A DNA stretch of 64,000 nucleotides from Trichosporon coremiiforme (lineage: Eukaryota; Basidiomycota; Tremellomycetes; Trichosporonales; Trichosporonaceae): contig BCJJ01000001.1 of NCBI GenBank assembly GCA_039545355.1, positions 2,044,570 through 2,108,569 of the forward strand, given 5' to 3'. Positions 53,394-64,000 of the stretch are shown here, in pieces. Position numbers and translations under genes: made by a program. The notes under the pieces were generated by a model. The model saw nothing but the letters and a program-made list of their open reading frames with translations, made no database searches and was not told where the DNA came from. Every line of letters starts with the position of its first letter. Positions within the stretch are counted from its first letter, which is position 1.

Positions 53394-54484
53394 GATGTGA
53401 ACGCCTTCGGCGGGAGCGAGACCCCCGCGCCGGCGCCGGTGCGAGGACCACGTATAGGCGACGCCTGCTTGTCAATGGTCAGCAGAAGACCGCGGCTCAT
53501 GAGCGAGAACGACCGTTGAGGACGCCGAAAGCGGGTGGCACTCAAGATATGTTCGAAGGGGATCAACCGCGGAGGTCTTGGAATTGGCAACCCGCTTCGC
53601 CTGTTGAAGGAGCTTCAGCCCCATCACGGATCGGGGTCTCTGCTATGCGGGACAAAGTATGCCTGGGTGTGACTGGGCCACGAAGATTTCAACGTTCTCC
53701 CCCCCCCCCCCCCCCCCCCTGCACTCTTGACGCCGCAGCCGCCAGACACGAGGTCCGGAGTTCGCGGCCCCCGTCGGACTCCCCGTGAAATATCGCAAGA
53801 CAACGATCACTCAACCGCACAGAGTTTAGGTTGACATGCAATCTGTTTGAGCTGCTCCTCTGTTACTTGCATTCGATGTGCCATCCGAGACATGCGAACC
53901 GTGCGCAGCACTGAAGCATTGACACATACGACTTTGCTGCATCTGGAGCCGAGGCGAGACACGCGGGAAAGAGCGGGTGTCGTGGCTGGCTGATGCGACC
54001 GAGCCAGGTGGTCGGGCTTGAGGAGGCCCTGTTTCATCCCCGAGTGTTCTGTCAGAAGAGCTGGAGTGGTCGGGCGACGTCGTCGCGTTTCAGCAACCCT
54101 AATCTCGCGAAATTCCAAAATTAAGCCTCAAAACTCCCCGAGGCACCAAAGGTAAACGCGATCAAGCTACGAATTCGTAGGACAGGCTTGCCGTCGCACG
54201 AAAGCTTGTCAGAAGTCGTCAGATGAGGGTCAGATCCAGATCTTCGAGGTAGCGTCACGTCGCGTCTTGCAAGGAGGGATGTTGTGGGGTTAAAGACAGA
54301 AACTAGGTTCTAGTTTTTGTATGTTCATAGAAAATACAAAACAGTTGTTAAAGGAGACTAAAGGTTCACATTTGAAAGAAGGTTTACTAAATTTACGTTT
54401 ACTTAGGATTTCTCAGCTTTGGCAGTCGAGAGGTTAGGTCCCCTGGCTGCCGTTTCAAGCACTGGTCACTCGGTGACGAGGCGC
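53394..54484. other. Intergenic region
   Basis: 1.09 kb between the tRNA and the secreted protein gene. It holds the 21-bp poly-C run and an A+T-rich stretch near 54300-54410, probably the 3' UTR of the next gene. No gene recognised. Confidence 0.45.
53699..53719. repeat. Poly-C run of 21
   Basis: Uninterrupted run of 21 C on the plus strand. The exact length may vary through slippage or sequencing error. Confidence 0.85.
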
Positions 54485-56224
54485 TTAGTTGGACTCGATG
54501 TCGGCCTTGATCTGGTTGAAGAGGGCCTTGTTCTCGGGGGTCCAGTACTTGTTCTTGAGCTCAATGAGCTTGGACCAGTTCCACGAGCCAGACGAGGTCT
54601 TGATGCCCTGGAGGTCCTGGGCGAGACCGGCGAAGCGCTGGATGTTCTCGGGGGTAACGTACTTCTGCTTGAGCTGCTCGAACTTCTGCTCAGAGATCTG
54701 GTACTTGGCGGGCAGGTACTGGAGGTACTGCTTGATCTGGTCGTACGAGATGCCGTTAATGTAGTTCTGGATCGAGGTCTGCGTAGAGGTGTTGTTGTTA
54801 CCGATCTGGACCGACGACTGGTTGTTGTTGTTGTTCTGGCCAGTCTGGGTGTTGGACTGAACGTTGGTGTTACCGCCACCGGTCTGGGTGTTGGACTGGC
54901 TGTTCGAGTTGGTGCCCGAGTTGGAGCCAGTCACGGAGCCGTTCTGCGACGACGAGTTGGAGTCGCTGCCGCCGGACTGCTGGCTGCCGCTCTGCGAGGA
55001 GCCGCCAGTGTTGGAGCCGCCCTGCTGCTGAGTCTGGGACTGCTGCTGAGACTGCGAGCCCTGCGACTGGGTCTGAGTGGAGCCAGACTGGGTCTGCGAA
55101 GAGCCGTTGTCAGAGCCGCCGGTAGCAGAAGCCGAAGCCGAAGCCGAGGCCTGGCCGCCGCCGGAAGCGGAGGCGGAAGCGGTGGCGGAGGTGGCGCCGG
55201 AAGCAGAGGCAGTGGCGGAGGCGGAGATCGAGTCCGAGGCAAGGGTCGAAGAGCCCTGGGCAGACGAGACCCACGAGGTGGACGAGGCGGTCGACGAGGC
55301 AGTGGAGTCACCGCCGCCGACGACGGGGCCGTCACGGTTGAGGAAGCGGATGGCGAGAGCCTTGAGCTTGTTGAAGTTCTCCTCAGTGAAGTAGAGGTTG
55401 TAGAGACCCCTGATGGCCTCGATCTGCGAGTCGCTAAGCTCGAACTGGAACTTGGTGGCGATCTCCTTGATCTTCTCATTGGTGAAGTGAGCGTCGATCT
55501 TGGCCTTGAGCTCCTGGTAAGTGGTGCCCTCGACGACCTTGAGGAACTCGGGGCGGAACTGCTTGAAGGTGTCGACGATCTCGGTGATGTAGGTGATCTT
55601 GAAGTCCTTCTTGTAGGCCTCGATCTTCTCCGCGGTGAAGTAGCCCTCGAAGACCTTCTTGAACTCGTCGGCGCGGGCCTGGGTGTTGTACTTGGCAATG
55701 CACTCGGCGACCTTGTCCTTGATCTCGGCGATCTTCTCGGTAGTGAAGAAGTTGGCGAGCTTGGTCTTGATCTCCTCAATGTTGAAGTGGCCGAAAGCGC
55801 CGATGGGGCCGAGCTGGATGGGGGCGTGGTCCTTGTCGGCACCGGTGGAGAGGGTGACGTTGCCCTTGTTCTCGGGAGCGGAGATCACGAGGTTGCCGAC
55901 GGGAAGACCGCCAGAGCTCGACGAAGAGGACGAGGTCTGGGTCCACTTCCAGGTCCAGACCTTCTTGTACGAAGAGGACTGGTTGGAAGACGAAGAGAGC
56001 TTCTTCCACTGCTCAGCACCCTTGGAGAAGTCGGGCTTGGCCCAGGTTCCGTTCCAGGAGCCGCCACCCCAGTGACCCCAGCCGCCAGGGGCAGCGGTGC
56101 CGTTGCCGTGCGAGATCTCGACGCCGTGGCACGAGTCGCAGGGCTGCTCACCGTTGTCAACGGGCGCAGCAAAGGCGCCAGCGCCGAGAGCGAGAACGAC
56201 CGAGAAGAGCGAGCGAGTGAGCAT
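54485..56224 (-). CDS. Secreted Ser/Gln/Asn-rich protein with repeated aromatic-x-T-x-E motifs
   Basis: One exon, 579 aa. Signal peptide MLTRSLFSVVLALGAGAFAA. A Gly/Trp/His-rich and Ser-rich N-terminal region follows (CDSCHG; GGWGHWGGGSWNGTW; KVWTWKW). A charged helical domain (about 140-290) then has four copies of a motif: FFTTEKI, YFTAEKI, HFTNEKI, YFTEENF. A ~190-residue low-complexity stretch of Ser, Ala, Gln, Thr, Gly and Asn follows, and the C-terminal ~90 residues carry two more copies: YVTPENI and YWTPENK. No GPI tail or membrane anchor. The protein is probably released or wall-associated; O-glycosylation of the Ser/Thr stretch is likely. I do not recognise a family. Codon bias is strong (mostly C/G-ending preferred codons), which fits high expression. 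Confidence 0.85.
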   Translation of the reverse strand: MLTRSLFSVVLALGAGAFAAPVDNGEQPCDSCHGVEISHGNGTAAPGGWGHWGGGSWNGTWAKPDFSKGAEQWKKLSSSSNQSSSYKKVWTWKWTQTSSSSSSSGGLPVGNLVISAPENKGNVTLSTGADKDHAPIQLGPIGAFGHFNIEEIKTKLANFFTTEKIAEIKDKVAECIAKYNTQARADEFKKVFEGYFTAEKIEAYKKDFKITYITEIVDTFKQFRPEFLKVVEGTTYQELKAKIDAHFTNEKIKEIATKFQFELSDSQIEAIRGLYNLYFTEENFNKLKALAIRFLNRDGPVVGGGDSTASSTASSTSWVSSAQGSSTLASDSISASATASASGATSATASASASGGGQASASASASATGGSDNGSSQTQSGSTQTQSQGSQSQQQSQTQQQGGSNTGGSSQSGSQQSGGSDSNSSSQNGSVTGSNSGTNSNSQSNTQTGGGNTNVQSNTQTGQNNNNNQSSVQIGNNNTSTQTSIQNYINGISYDQIKQYLQYLPAKYQISEQKFEQLKQKYVTPENIQRFAGLAQDLQGIKTSSGSWNWSKLIELKNKYWTPENKALFNQIKADIESN

Positions 56225-56357
56225 TGTGTCGGGTGTGGAAGTGGTGAAGCTGAGAAAAGCGGGAAAGTAAAGAGAGTGAAAAGGAGAAAAGAGTGTGTTG
56301 CGTCAAGCAAGTGTTAGCGGTTGCTGAATGGATCTGGAAGAGGTTGAGATATGACTT

Positions 56358-56365
56358 CTTATATA
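56358..56365 (-). promoter_or_regulatory. TATA box of the secreted Ser/Gln/Asn-rich protein gene
   Basis: TATATAAG on the minus strand, about 135 bp upstream of the ATG at 56224. Confidence 0.65.
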
Positions 56366-59162
56366 CCTTTCCGACGTCGAGACAGCTGCTCGAACTCAAC
56401 ACTCCGATCCGATTGCGTGTGAACTGCCGTGGAGGAACAGTGTTCCACTCTCCCCGGTGTAGCCGTCTGACCAACCCGCCACGGTGGTAAAGTCTCCGTC
56501 TACTGATGCTCACGGTGGTCAGTCGAGGCCGAGGATAGAGAGGTAGGGTCACTCCACTACACGCAGTTGCTGAGACCGTGAGTGATGTTGAGCGTAGGCA
56601 TGTTTCACGCTAAAGTTACGGATATCTCGTATCAGATATCTAAGCCAGAGTTCCGGGACGGTGCCTCGGGTCATGACATGCCGTCATCGCTGGGCGAGGT
56701 CGCCGCGTTATCTACCATCTCACGCGCTAGTGTGAGTTTGCTGGTACTCGAACCCGAAACATATCACAAGCCATCACGATCAGCTCCAGGCGGTCCAGCA
56801 GGATACCAAAGTGCAAAACGAGGTGCCTCTCGGACACTTGCAGCACGGAACCTCAGGAAGAAGCGGCAGGTAGTAGGATCCTGTCGACCTACCGGGCTTC
56901 TTCCAGCAATCGCGGGATGCTTTCGCGTTTTGGTTGCTGGGTTATCAAACCCGTTCACTAGCGTCGTCTCGCCGCCTCGGCGTGTCGCAAGCACACCTCA
57001 GCACGCGATATGCTTCATAGTCATCAACCTTCCCTCGCAAGCATCACCCATCGGTCTTACGCGCTGTCGTGACGCCGTGGCGATCTGGAATCGTAAACCT
57101 ACCTGTCCAAGCTCCTTCGCAACGAATGGGCCGAGACAGTCCAAAGCCCGCCCAATCCCACTCCCATGCACTTGCGTATGACTCCTACTACCCATTCCAA
57201 TCGGTAAGAGTTGTTGCTTACTGGCATTTTGAAACGCTCTGGCTCACGTTTAACAAGGTTGCACAATGGCTGGAAGGTGCTTCCGCTGAAGGTGATGCGT
57301 TAGTTTGGCCGACTGCGAAAGCAAAGTCGTCCCTAGATACTAATCGCCAAGAGAGATGCTGGCTTGCAGAGTCAAGGGCTTCCCTCCCTACCCCATCGGG
57401 TGGTGGTGCATGCATCGAGCCAACGTGTGAAAGCGTACAGATTGCATGAATGGCCGCCGTATCACGCCTTTGACGGTCAGAGATCCCTACGTCCCCGAGA
57501 TCGCTCGGTCTGTCCTTCCATCAGTGCCATCATATCAAGACATCTGCGACCAGGATCCGAGGGGCAAATGCACTTGAAACTCGGGCTCGCAACGGAACGC
57601 CTAATGAGTTCACGTTTAAGATCGTGCTGAATCAGGAATGGAAGGCGCAGTCTTGCTATGCTGAGTGCGAAACACCGTCTGTGACCACCTGTCCGGGCTT
57701 GAAACATCCTTTCCAAGCTCCGATCTCCTGTCTGGCATGTGTTGTCAGCGGCGGTCGTGATGAACCCCGGAAATGACCTCACAGTTTTCGATCTCGTCAG
57801 CCAATGTCGTTGAGTTCTGAGCCGGATCTGCCCCTACGTGTCGCAGAATGATGTCCAGATGCTGCATAAAGAGTGGGCAGTCCGTGACAACAGGTCAGTC
57901 GCAACCTGAGGTCCAGAGCGACCCGGTGCCCGCGGTGTGCCCGCAGGAACTGTCACCACCGGGGTTCTATCCGATACCATGCCCGGCACAATTAACAACT
58001 GAACTGAAAGCCACGAGTGCCAAAAGCTTACACCATAACGAGCACCCAGTATACAGTCTTGAAACACGCGCTCCACTGCATACCTCGCGTACGCATGGCT
58101 ACGCCGCTCCTCAAAGCGCAACAAGCTGGTCATCGAGTAACGTAAACTTGAGCGGGGCTTGGTAGCTTTATTCCGAAATTGCCACAGCGCAAACATGCGG
58201 GGTAAGAACTCCCCTCAGCTTCGGCGGAGTGCTGGGAGGGCATGATCGAACATGGTGCTGATTGGTCTGAAGCGTGAGGTGGAGTGGCCAAACCCAATCT
58301 CCTGGCGGGACGCTCCTCCAGATGCTCCAGACCAGATCGGCGGCAGTCGTGCAGCACTCGGCACGACAACGACAGCAAGAAGCCGAGCCCACCGGACCTC
58401 GTGCATCGGCGCCTGCCAGCTTTTCGTCAAGCGTCAAGCGCATGTCGACTGCGTGTCAGTCTCTGCACCGATCGCCTCCAGCGGTGCAGTCACTTGACCT
58501 CGCTGACACAGTTGTCGCGATCGCTTTGTGTGATGGCGCCGAAGGTCGCGAAACCTGAGGCCTCGAAGCTCTCGAACGCACGGAGCAGAGTGCTTCTGTG
58601 CCTTCATTACACCGACCAGTGAGCACGATACGAGTGCACGTCGGTCACTTCTCTGCTCGCCATCGCAACAGATCCGCTAAGCCCCGCCCGGCCCCACGCG
58701 CTCCACTGCAGCTTTGCAACGACCCTCGTCCTAAGCTGCAACCCCAACTTTCAGCATGCGCACAGGGCCTACGGGGACAAGGAGTGGGCGTATGCAGTCC
58801 AGTTCACACCCACCATGCACGCACTCGAGCAAGAAGAATGTGCGGTTCATCGGGCGCCGAAGACTGACGTCAATCGGCGGGACAACGAGCAGACGTGACT
58901 GCCAAGTCGGCGAGCGCACGCGAGCGTACGTGCGACCGCAATTGCGCTCCCGGTTGCGGTCCGTCGAGGTCAGCGTGCGGTCAGTATGGACCAGCGGCCA
59001 GTAGTGCCCGAGTGGAGGTACCCTGCCACAGGAGTGGGTGGTGACCGCTCTCACTGGCAGGCTGGGTGAGCGTAGACAGCAGTCGCGGCGCCCGGCCGCG
59101 TGGTCTGACACCAACATCTCATCTGCACAGCCGCCATAAGCTCTGGTCTAGCACCCCGCCCG
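56366..59162. other. Long gene-poor region
   Basis: About 2.8 kb. Overlapping frames of 60-200 aa on both strands (for example 56582-57181 plus and 57834-58196 minus) show no signal peptide, domain or coherent splice pattern, and base composition is closer to 50% G+C than in the genes. I see nothing I can support. Confidence 0.45.
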
Positions 59163-61230
59163 TTACTCTTCTCGTAAGAAGCCGAGCAGCTGAATGCATT
59201 CCCCGATTAAAAGGGACATGCCGGTGATCGACGATTCCAGCCATATGGTCGTGCGTGCATGGTACTCGGCCACCACACTGCCGCCGAGATGTCGGCTCGC
59301 CATCACAACACTTCCCACCTCCTCGTGAACCTCTTTCGACCGCTCCCCGTGGAAAGCAAACACTCGCACCGGAGACGGACGTATACGTTCCCTGCCCGTC
59401 GCCGTCGTCACACTCACGGTAGCCAGTAGACCTCCCGCGCATTACCGTGTGCGTGCCCCTGGGCGGCGGAATGGGATATTTGTGGCACTCGCACGGGCTC
59501 AGGCAATCACCCGAGGGAGAGCACTGTAAATGTCTGCTCACTTCCAAGACCGGAGCTGCATGTTTGAACGGAAGTGGGGTTTGAATCAGCTTCTCCATCT
59601 CATACACCCCATTGCTTCGCGTGTCCTGTGCGCGCTGCTGCTTGTCAGCTATGAATCGAGAGGCTTTTTGAGCTCACCTCTAAGCACACTCTTGAAATGA
59701 TCTGTAATCTGCAGGACTTGCGTGAGGACTGTATTCTTTCTCATTTCAGCCGACGCAAGCCAGGACTCCCTAAGATTCCTCAGTTCAGTTAACTTGGCGA
59801 AAGTTACTCGGTTTTTATACTCCTCTCGTCTGGCTATACCGAGCGGTAGTTCCCAGCTTGCGTCGCTTCACTGAGGTGGCGTGCATGGTCTGCAGTCAGC
59901 TTTCTGGGGTCGAGGAGGAAGCTCACAGCCGTCAATCCCAGTGATGAGCCCCACAGGATGGAGCCTGTAGGACACTTGAGGAAAGGATATAATGAGCATG
60001 GTCCGTGCTAGACCAGAAGCGCTCCCGCATCTCTGAGAGTTAGCTGCGCGCTCGCTCACAGCTCACTTTTGAGTGATGATCACGATGCACTTCTGCCGGG
60101 TTCTGGCTCGTACGCCTATCAGACAGCTGTTGTCAGTTATCAGCAATGGCAGCGTCTGATCAACAGACAACTGCCGCAACCTCCGTCATAGTTACGATGG
60201 GAGGGCTCGTCGCTACTTGAAGACTGTACGTCAGCTGCACTTCCACGACTGAGCTCACAGCAAAACCCAACAGAATGTGTTCAACGCTGAGCACGACACT
60301 GCCGATTAGCTGACAGCATTGACACGTAGCTACCTCGAACATGGGTCGCGGTGGCAGCTTGCCGCCATTTACTCGCGACTCTAAAAGCCGACTTGTGATG
60401 ACTGGATAGCAGCGCACGGTGACTGAGCAAGTGCTGGTGGCAGTGGCGTCAGGTTGTGAACTCATCTGGACATGAGCTACAGAAAAGAATGGGGCAGAAG
60501 CTCTTACCAGTCATGTACAAGATGGCTGTGAAGGGACGACCCATGCTGATCTGCTTGTTAGCTGACTCCTCCTCCTCGTAGCTCCCACGAGGACCATACC
60601 TACTGCCGATGCAGAGATGGCAAGGTCGATAACAACACCTCGGCATGTTCACAACTGCCATTTAGTTCCGCCGCGGACATGAGTCAACGCACGAGAAGCC
60701 TCAGCCGATACCACAGCGATATCTGTGGGAAGTAACGGTTCGATTGTAGTGTGGAGAACAATGAAACTGAAAATTAGCTGCGAGGACTGTCTTACAGCTC
60801 ACAGTCTGCGCGAGATGTGAGATCTCTCTTCACTCCCGGAGGTCTGGGCTAAGCTCGGGAAACCGTACAATCAGCTCGCACATTGTCGTGAACGCTCGTC
60901 TCTCGCTAGTTGCAGCTGTTCAGAAAGGCAAAGAGAGAGTGGGGACTGTCCGTGAGCTTCAGATAAGGAGTGGAGTCAGCTCCCACTGACTTGACGCCTC
61001 CGCGTAATCGCGTCCTGAGGATCAGCTTGATGTCGTACGTCGAGCAGCTTTCTGGGTAACTACAAGGACGTACAGTTGTCGCAGAATGGTCAGTGAATAG
61101 CTGAGGATAGAAAGGTGACAGCGTGGAATCTTCTAAAGGGGCGTGCGGATCGACGGCGACGGAAACGGATGAGCTACTTGATCGGCACTGAGATTCTCTG
61201 GTCACAGATCTCTCGCCTTGCAACTACCCT
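59163..61230 (-). other. Splice-signal-rich region, possible decayed or unusual multi-exon gene
   Basis: The minus strand has many well-formed donor plus branch/acceptor pairs 35-50 nt apart: near 59675/59637, 59923/59886, 60067/60034, 60256/60222, 60508/60472 and 60598/60552. Protein-like pieces lie between them: CLIGVRARTRQKCIVIITQK, MLIISFPQVSYRLHPVG, IGSVVLSVEHILLGFA, MGRPFTAILYMTG and SITGMSLLIGECIQLLGFLR (ending at TAA 59163). Some junctions keep phase (60067/60034 joins IITQK to CGSASG), others do not, and I could not build one continuous model. It may be a pseudogene, a gene with exons I mis-set, or a spliced non-coding RNA. Confidence 0.35.
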
Positions 61231-61324
61231 GCCCCAGAATGTGATGACAACAAATGCATTCCCAATGGATATCTACTGCTGCTGAACCTGCGACTCTACG
61301 CCTGTTACACTTTTACTATTCGAC

Positions 61325-62684
61325 TTAGAGACGGGCACGAGCACCGCCGACGAGCTTGGCATTGTTCGCCTCGATGACCTCCTTCGCGCCGTACACGAAG
61401 TTGTCAATAATAGTTTTAGCCGGCAGGACCTCGTCGATCACAGCCGACACACTGCCCATCAACCTTTTGGCGTCAGCGTTGAAGAACAAGAAGGAGAAGC
61501 ATGGATGAGTGAATCTCGTGAAGAGAAGGACGGACGGTTGGGGTGGACACTCAGAGTGGAGGTCCGGTGTGGGGAGGGTGGAGGTGGAGGCGGGGTGGCG
61601 GGGTGGCGCTCGCCGCTTTCAGAAACACGTGACTTACCAAGCGCGACCGGGCATGGAGAGCTCCGGCTTCTTAGAGAGCTCGACCTCGTGGGGAATCTTG
61701 CCCTCGGAGCAGAGCTTCTCAATCTCGTCCTGGCGCTTCTCCCACTGCTTGACGTAGTCGGTGCGGCGGACACGCATAGGACGACCAGAGTAGATGAGGG
61801 TGCGCTCGGCGTCGCCGAAGCCGGCCGAGACAACGAGCTCCTTGTGCTTCTTGGGAGCGCCGGCCTCAACGGAGGCGACGAAACGAGTACCGACCCAAAC
61901 GGCCTGGGCACCCCAGGAGAGGGCGGCGGCCAGTCCACGGCCGTCGTAGATACCGCCGGCAGCGACGACGTAGACCGGCTTGCCGGTGAGAGGGGAGGTG
62001 CGGCCCTTGCAAGCGTCAACACAGGCGGGGATCAGGATCGAGGTGGGTGTCTCGCCGGTGTGACCGCCTCCCTCGCCTCCCTGCGCGCAGATGATGTCGA
62101 CACCAACGTCGAGCGCCTTCTTGACGTGCTTGGGGTGGCCGACCATGTTCATGACGAGGATGCCGGCCTTGTGCAGCTTCTCAACGGCATAGGCGGGGGG
62201 AACACCGACGGCCGAGACGAAGAGCTTGGTGCCCTCGTCGATGATGACATCGAGGAGCTGGTCGAGCTGGCCTCCGGTGTAGTCGTAGTTGGTCTTACGA
62301 GCGGAGCCGCCGACAGAGGGGAGGAGGAGGTCGACACCGAAGGGAGCGTCCTTGCGGTTGAGACCCTCCTTAAGCTCCCTGATGTTCTGGCGCAGAATCT
62401 TGGGGGTCTGACGGACACCTCCGATGACACCGAGACCGCCGGCGTTGGTGACGGCAGCAGCCAGGCGCGGGCCGGCAGCGACGTTCATACCCCTGTTTGT
62501 TAGCTAGGCGTTCGCGGAACACATAGCTCCACAGGCGCCCGTTGTGCGGTCTGAGAGACACCGCCCTAATAGAGTCGGGGCGGAGTCGGGTGGAACTCGG
62601 GGTGTCGACGGGAGACACTCACGCGAGGATGACGGGGTGGTCGATGCCGAAGAGCTCGGTGAGGGGGGTGGAGATGACGGCCAT
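61325..62684 (-). CDS. Nitronate monooxygenase (2-nitropropane dioxygenase family)
   Basis: Exons 62684-62623, 62492-61638 and 61463-61325 (351 aa), in phase; introns of 130 and 174 nt. This is a TIM-barrel FMN enzyme: PLTELFGIDHPVILAGMNVA at the start, VTNAGGLGVIGG, FGVDLLLPS, LFVSAVGVPP, the FMN-phosphate part CAQGGEGGGHTGE with its conserved His, VVAAGGIYDGRGLAAALSWG and VWVGTRFVAS. The end, RAWLMGSVSAVIDEVLPAK, is typical. These enzymes oxidise alkyl nitronates such as propionate-3-nitronate in the cytosol or peroxisome and detoxify nitro compounds. The C-terminus (RARL) is not a strict peroxisomal PTS1 signal, though its last three residues (ARL) resemble one. Confidence 0.92.
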
Positions 62685-63727
62685 GTTGGATAAGTGTATA
62701 GGTCGTTAGGAGGTGGTTGCTGAGGGAAACTGCTTGATTGGAAAGAGACCAGCGCTATATATGAGCTTGGTGTCCGGGCACTCTTTGCCGGGATGGGCAT
62801 CAAGGTATGCCCCACAACTGGCGCCGAACCCCGGACTGACGTTTAGACGGTGATGTCCGACCAAAGTGCCTCGAGGTTTGTAATGCCTCATTAGGATTTT
62901 GGTCTAATCCTCTAATGAGGTGGGCGCCTCCGCGTCAACAATGCCAAGCTGAATCTAGTGTCCGCGGCCGTGAGTCCGGCGGCGAGTCCCGCTTTCCGCA
63001 CTGCCTGGCGGGGCCCGGCGCCTCTCGCCCAGGAGCCTCAGTGCCTAGTCCTCCTGCCTGGTCCTCTCCCAGCACCAGGTTTGCGCTCTGCGACTTCCAT
63101 CGGAATACGGCGTTGCTGCATACCGCACAGTCAAGACTACGGTCCAGCTTCTTAGCCGATCGCGCTCGGGATACGGAATGCACGAGGTGTGCGTTCTGCT
63201 GGTCAGCTGTACTGCCGCACGGTTGTCAACACTGGAACCTCGCAGGTAATACATCGGCAATCAGCGCCGGAACACACCCAATACAGATGGTGGCCTGGTC
63301 GCCGGTTGGCCGAGTCCGCCGAGCCACGGCCGGTCAACTTACTCACGATCGTTACGTTCGCCGCCGCGCGTCGGTCTCCGCCGGGGTCGGACGTCGTAGC
63401 TTGAAGACCGTGCTGTGGTCATCCGGTATCATGTACAACAGATCAACTTAGTTTCTGGCTCCCATTCCATCTGCACCCTTGTCTCGAACGCTCACGTGCA
63501 GCTTTTTCTGCGCCCCAATCCAGTCAACATCACGGGATCGAGTCCCCCATGCACGATGAGATCTTCAGGAGCTGGAGTGGCATCGTCCTCCACCGCACGC
63601 ACTGAACGGAGCCAATTGCCTATATCGTCCCCCCACGTAACAGTGTCGTCAGCTCGACCGACCGTTCCACAACGTCACCGCGCAACAACAAATCCGCATC
63701 GACGGCTCACGAACTCGACACCGCAAG
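62685..63727. other. Intergenic region between NMO and the last gene
   Basis: 1.04 kb between divergent starts. TATATATG on the plus strand near 62756 (CATATATA on minus) lies 70-80 bp upstream of the NMO start and may act as its TATA element. Frames in this interval (for example 62915-63451) have no support. Confidence 0.45.
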
Positions 63728-64000
63728 ATGGCGAACCCACCGCCATCAGCTGGTCCTTCGGCCCAGACACCTCCTCCGAACTCGCCCCCTCCCACCCATG
63801 CCGCCTTCCCGTCTGCCGCCGACCTCGGCGCACCAGCTTATGCTGCTGGAAGCTCCAGCCAGGGCCCGCAGGGCTCGCAGGGCTCAGTCAACCTTCCTGC
63901 GACCACCGAAGAGCTCCACGGCCTCATGATGACCACGATCACTCCTATTGACATTGAGGAGAAGCTCATTCCCATCTTGATGACCCTCACGAAGCTGCGC
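63728..64000 (+). CDS. Unknown protein with Pro/Ser-rich N-terminus (3' truncated by window edge)
   Basis: ATG at 63728 in good context (CAAGATGG) opens a frame that runs off the window after 91 codons. The start MANPPPSAGPSAQTPPPNSP is Pro/Ser-rich and disordered, followed by an Ala/Gly/Gln stretch. From about residue 64 the sequence turns helical and conserved-looking (LPATTEELHGLMMTTITPID, then IEEKLIPILMTLTKLR). I do not recognise the family from this fragment. Confidence 0.65.
   Translation, partial: MANPPPSAGPSAQTPPPNSPPPTHAAFPSAADLGAPAYAAGSSSQGPQGSQGSVNLPATTEELHGLMMTTITPIDIEEKLIPILMTLTKLR

Noticed and set aside
54419..56317. 632-aa plus-strand frame opposite the secreted Ser/Gln/Asn-rich protein
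   Set aside because: Low-complexity antisense shadow; the opposite strand has a signal peptide, TATA box and repeated motifs.
56740..56815. tRNA-like stretch with a CTCGAACCC sequence
   Set aside because: On the minus strand the ends pair partly (TGCTGG/CCAGCA), but the T stem does not pair and the length is only about 62 nt; not a tRNA.
1..64000. CRISPR arrays, operons, ribosome binding sites, prophage or insertion sequences
   Set aside because: The window is eukaryotic; I saw no direct-repeat array, no transposase or reverse transcriptase frame, and no terminal inverted repeats flanking a coding block.

Overview
The window is about 60% G+C eukaryotic DNA from a basidiomycete yeast. Very short spliceosomal introns (mostly 31-50 nt, GTGAGT/GTAAGT donors, GCTGAC or CTAAC branch sites 4-15 nt before the acceptor), compact genes and several bidirectional promoters suggest Tremellomycetes, perhaps Trichosporonales. 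The family-level placement is inference from style, not a search. I rebuilt all gene models by hand by joining frames at splice signals and checking phase.

Layout. 0-23 kb is mostly housekeeping: the C-terminus of the Hsp90 co-chaperone CNS1, a small secreted/GPI-like acidic protein, a CLPTM1-family ER membrane protein head-to-head with the GPI-anchor enzyme GPI13/PIG-O, an HMT1-type ABC half transporter, the plasma-membrane t-SNARE SSO (with an apparent 8-nt exon), the ER insertase subunit EMC7, an orphan with a mitochondrial-like N-terminus, a FHIT-like HIT hydrolase, and an orphan nuclear-looking protein built on three 54-residue basic repeats.

24-32.4 kb is an accessory block: five secreted ricin-B-type (beta-trefoil, QxW) lectin-like proteins and one probable relic, each intact gene with its own TATA box. 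A sixth family member sits alone at 51.8-52.4 kb. 33-42 kb returns to core genes: a Cdc11/Nud1-type leucine-rich-repeat scaffold head-to-head with the nucleolar GTPase NUG1, then an NADP-type short-chain dehydrogenase.

42-47 kb holds decaying genes: two homologous minus-strand membrane-protein genes that share an intron position and both carry stops and frameshifts, and a third disrupted gene on the plus strand. 47.5-51.8 kb holds proteasome beta2 (PUP1) head-to-head with sorting nexin SNX41/ATG20. After a tRNA-Arg(ACG) with an intron and a 21-bp poly-C run comes a 579-residue secreted Ser/Gln/Asn-rich protein with six copies of an aromatic-x-T-x-E motif. 56.2-61.3 kb has no gene I can support, though 59.2-61.2 kb is full of splice-like signals. 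A nitronate monooxygenase and the 5' end of an unknown Pro-rich protein close the window.

The core genes do not form one pathway. Secretory-pathway functions recur (GPI13, EMC7, CLPTM1, SSO, SNX41), but fungal genes are not in operons, so this may be chance. The parts most worth following are the lectin expansion, the decaying paralogous pair, the repeat proteins and the microexon.
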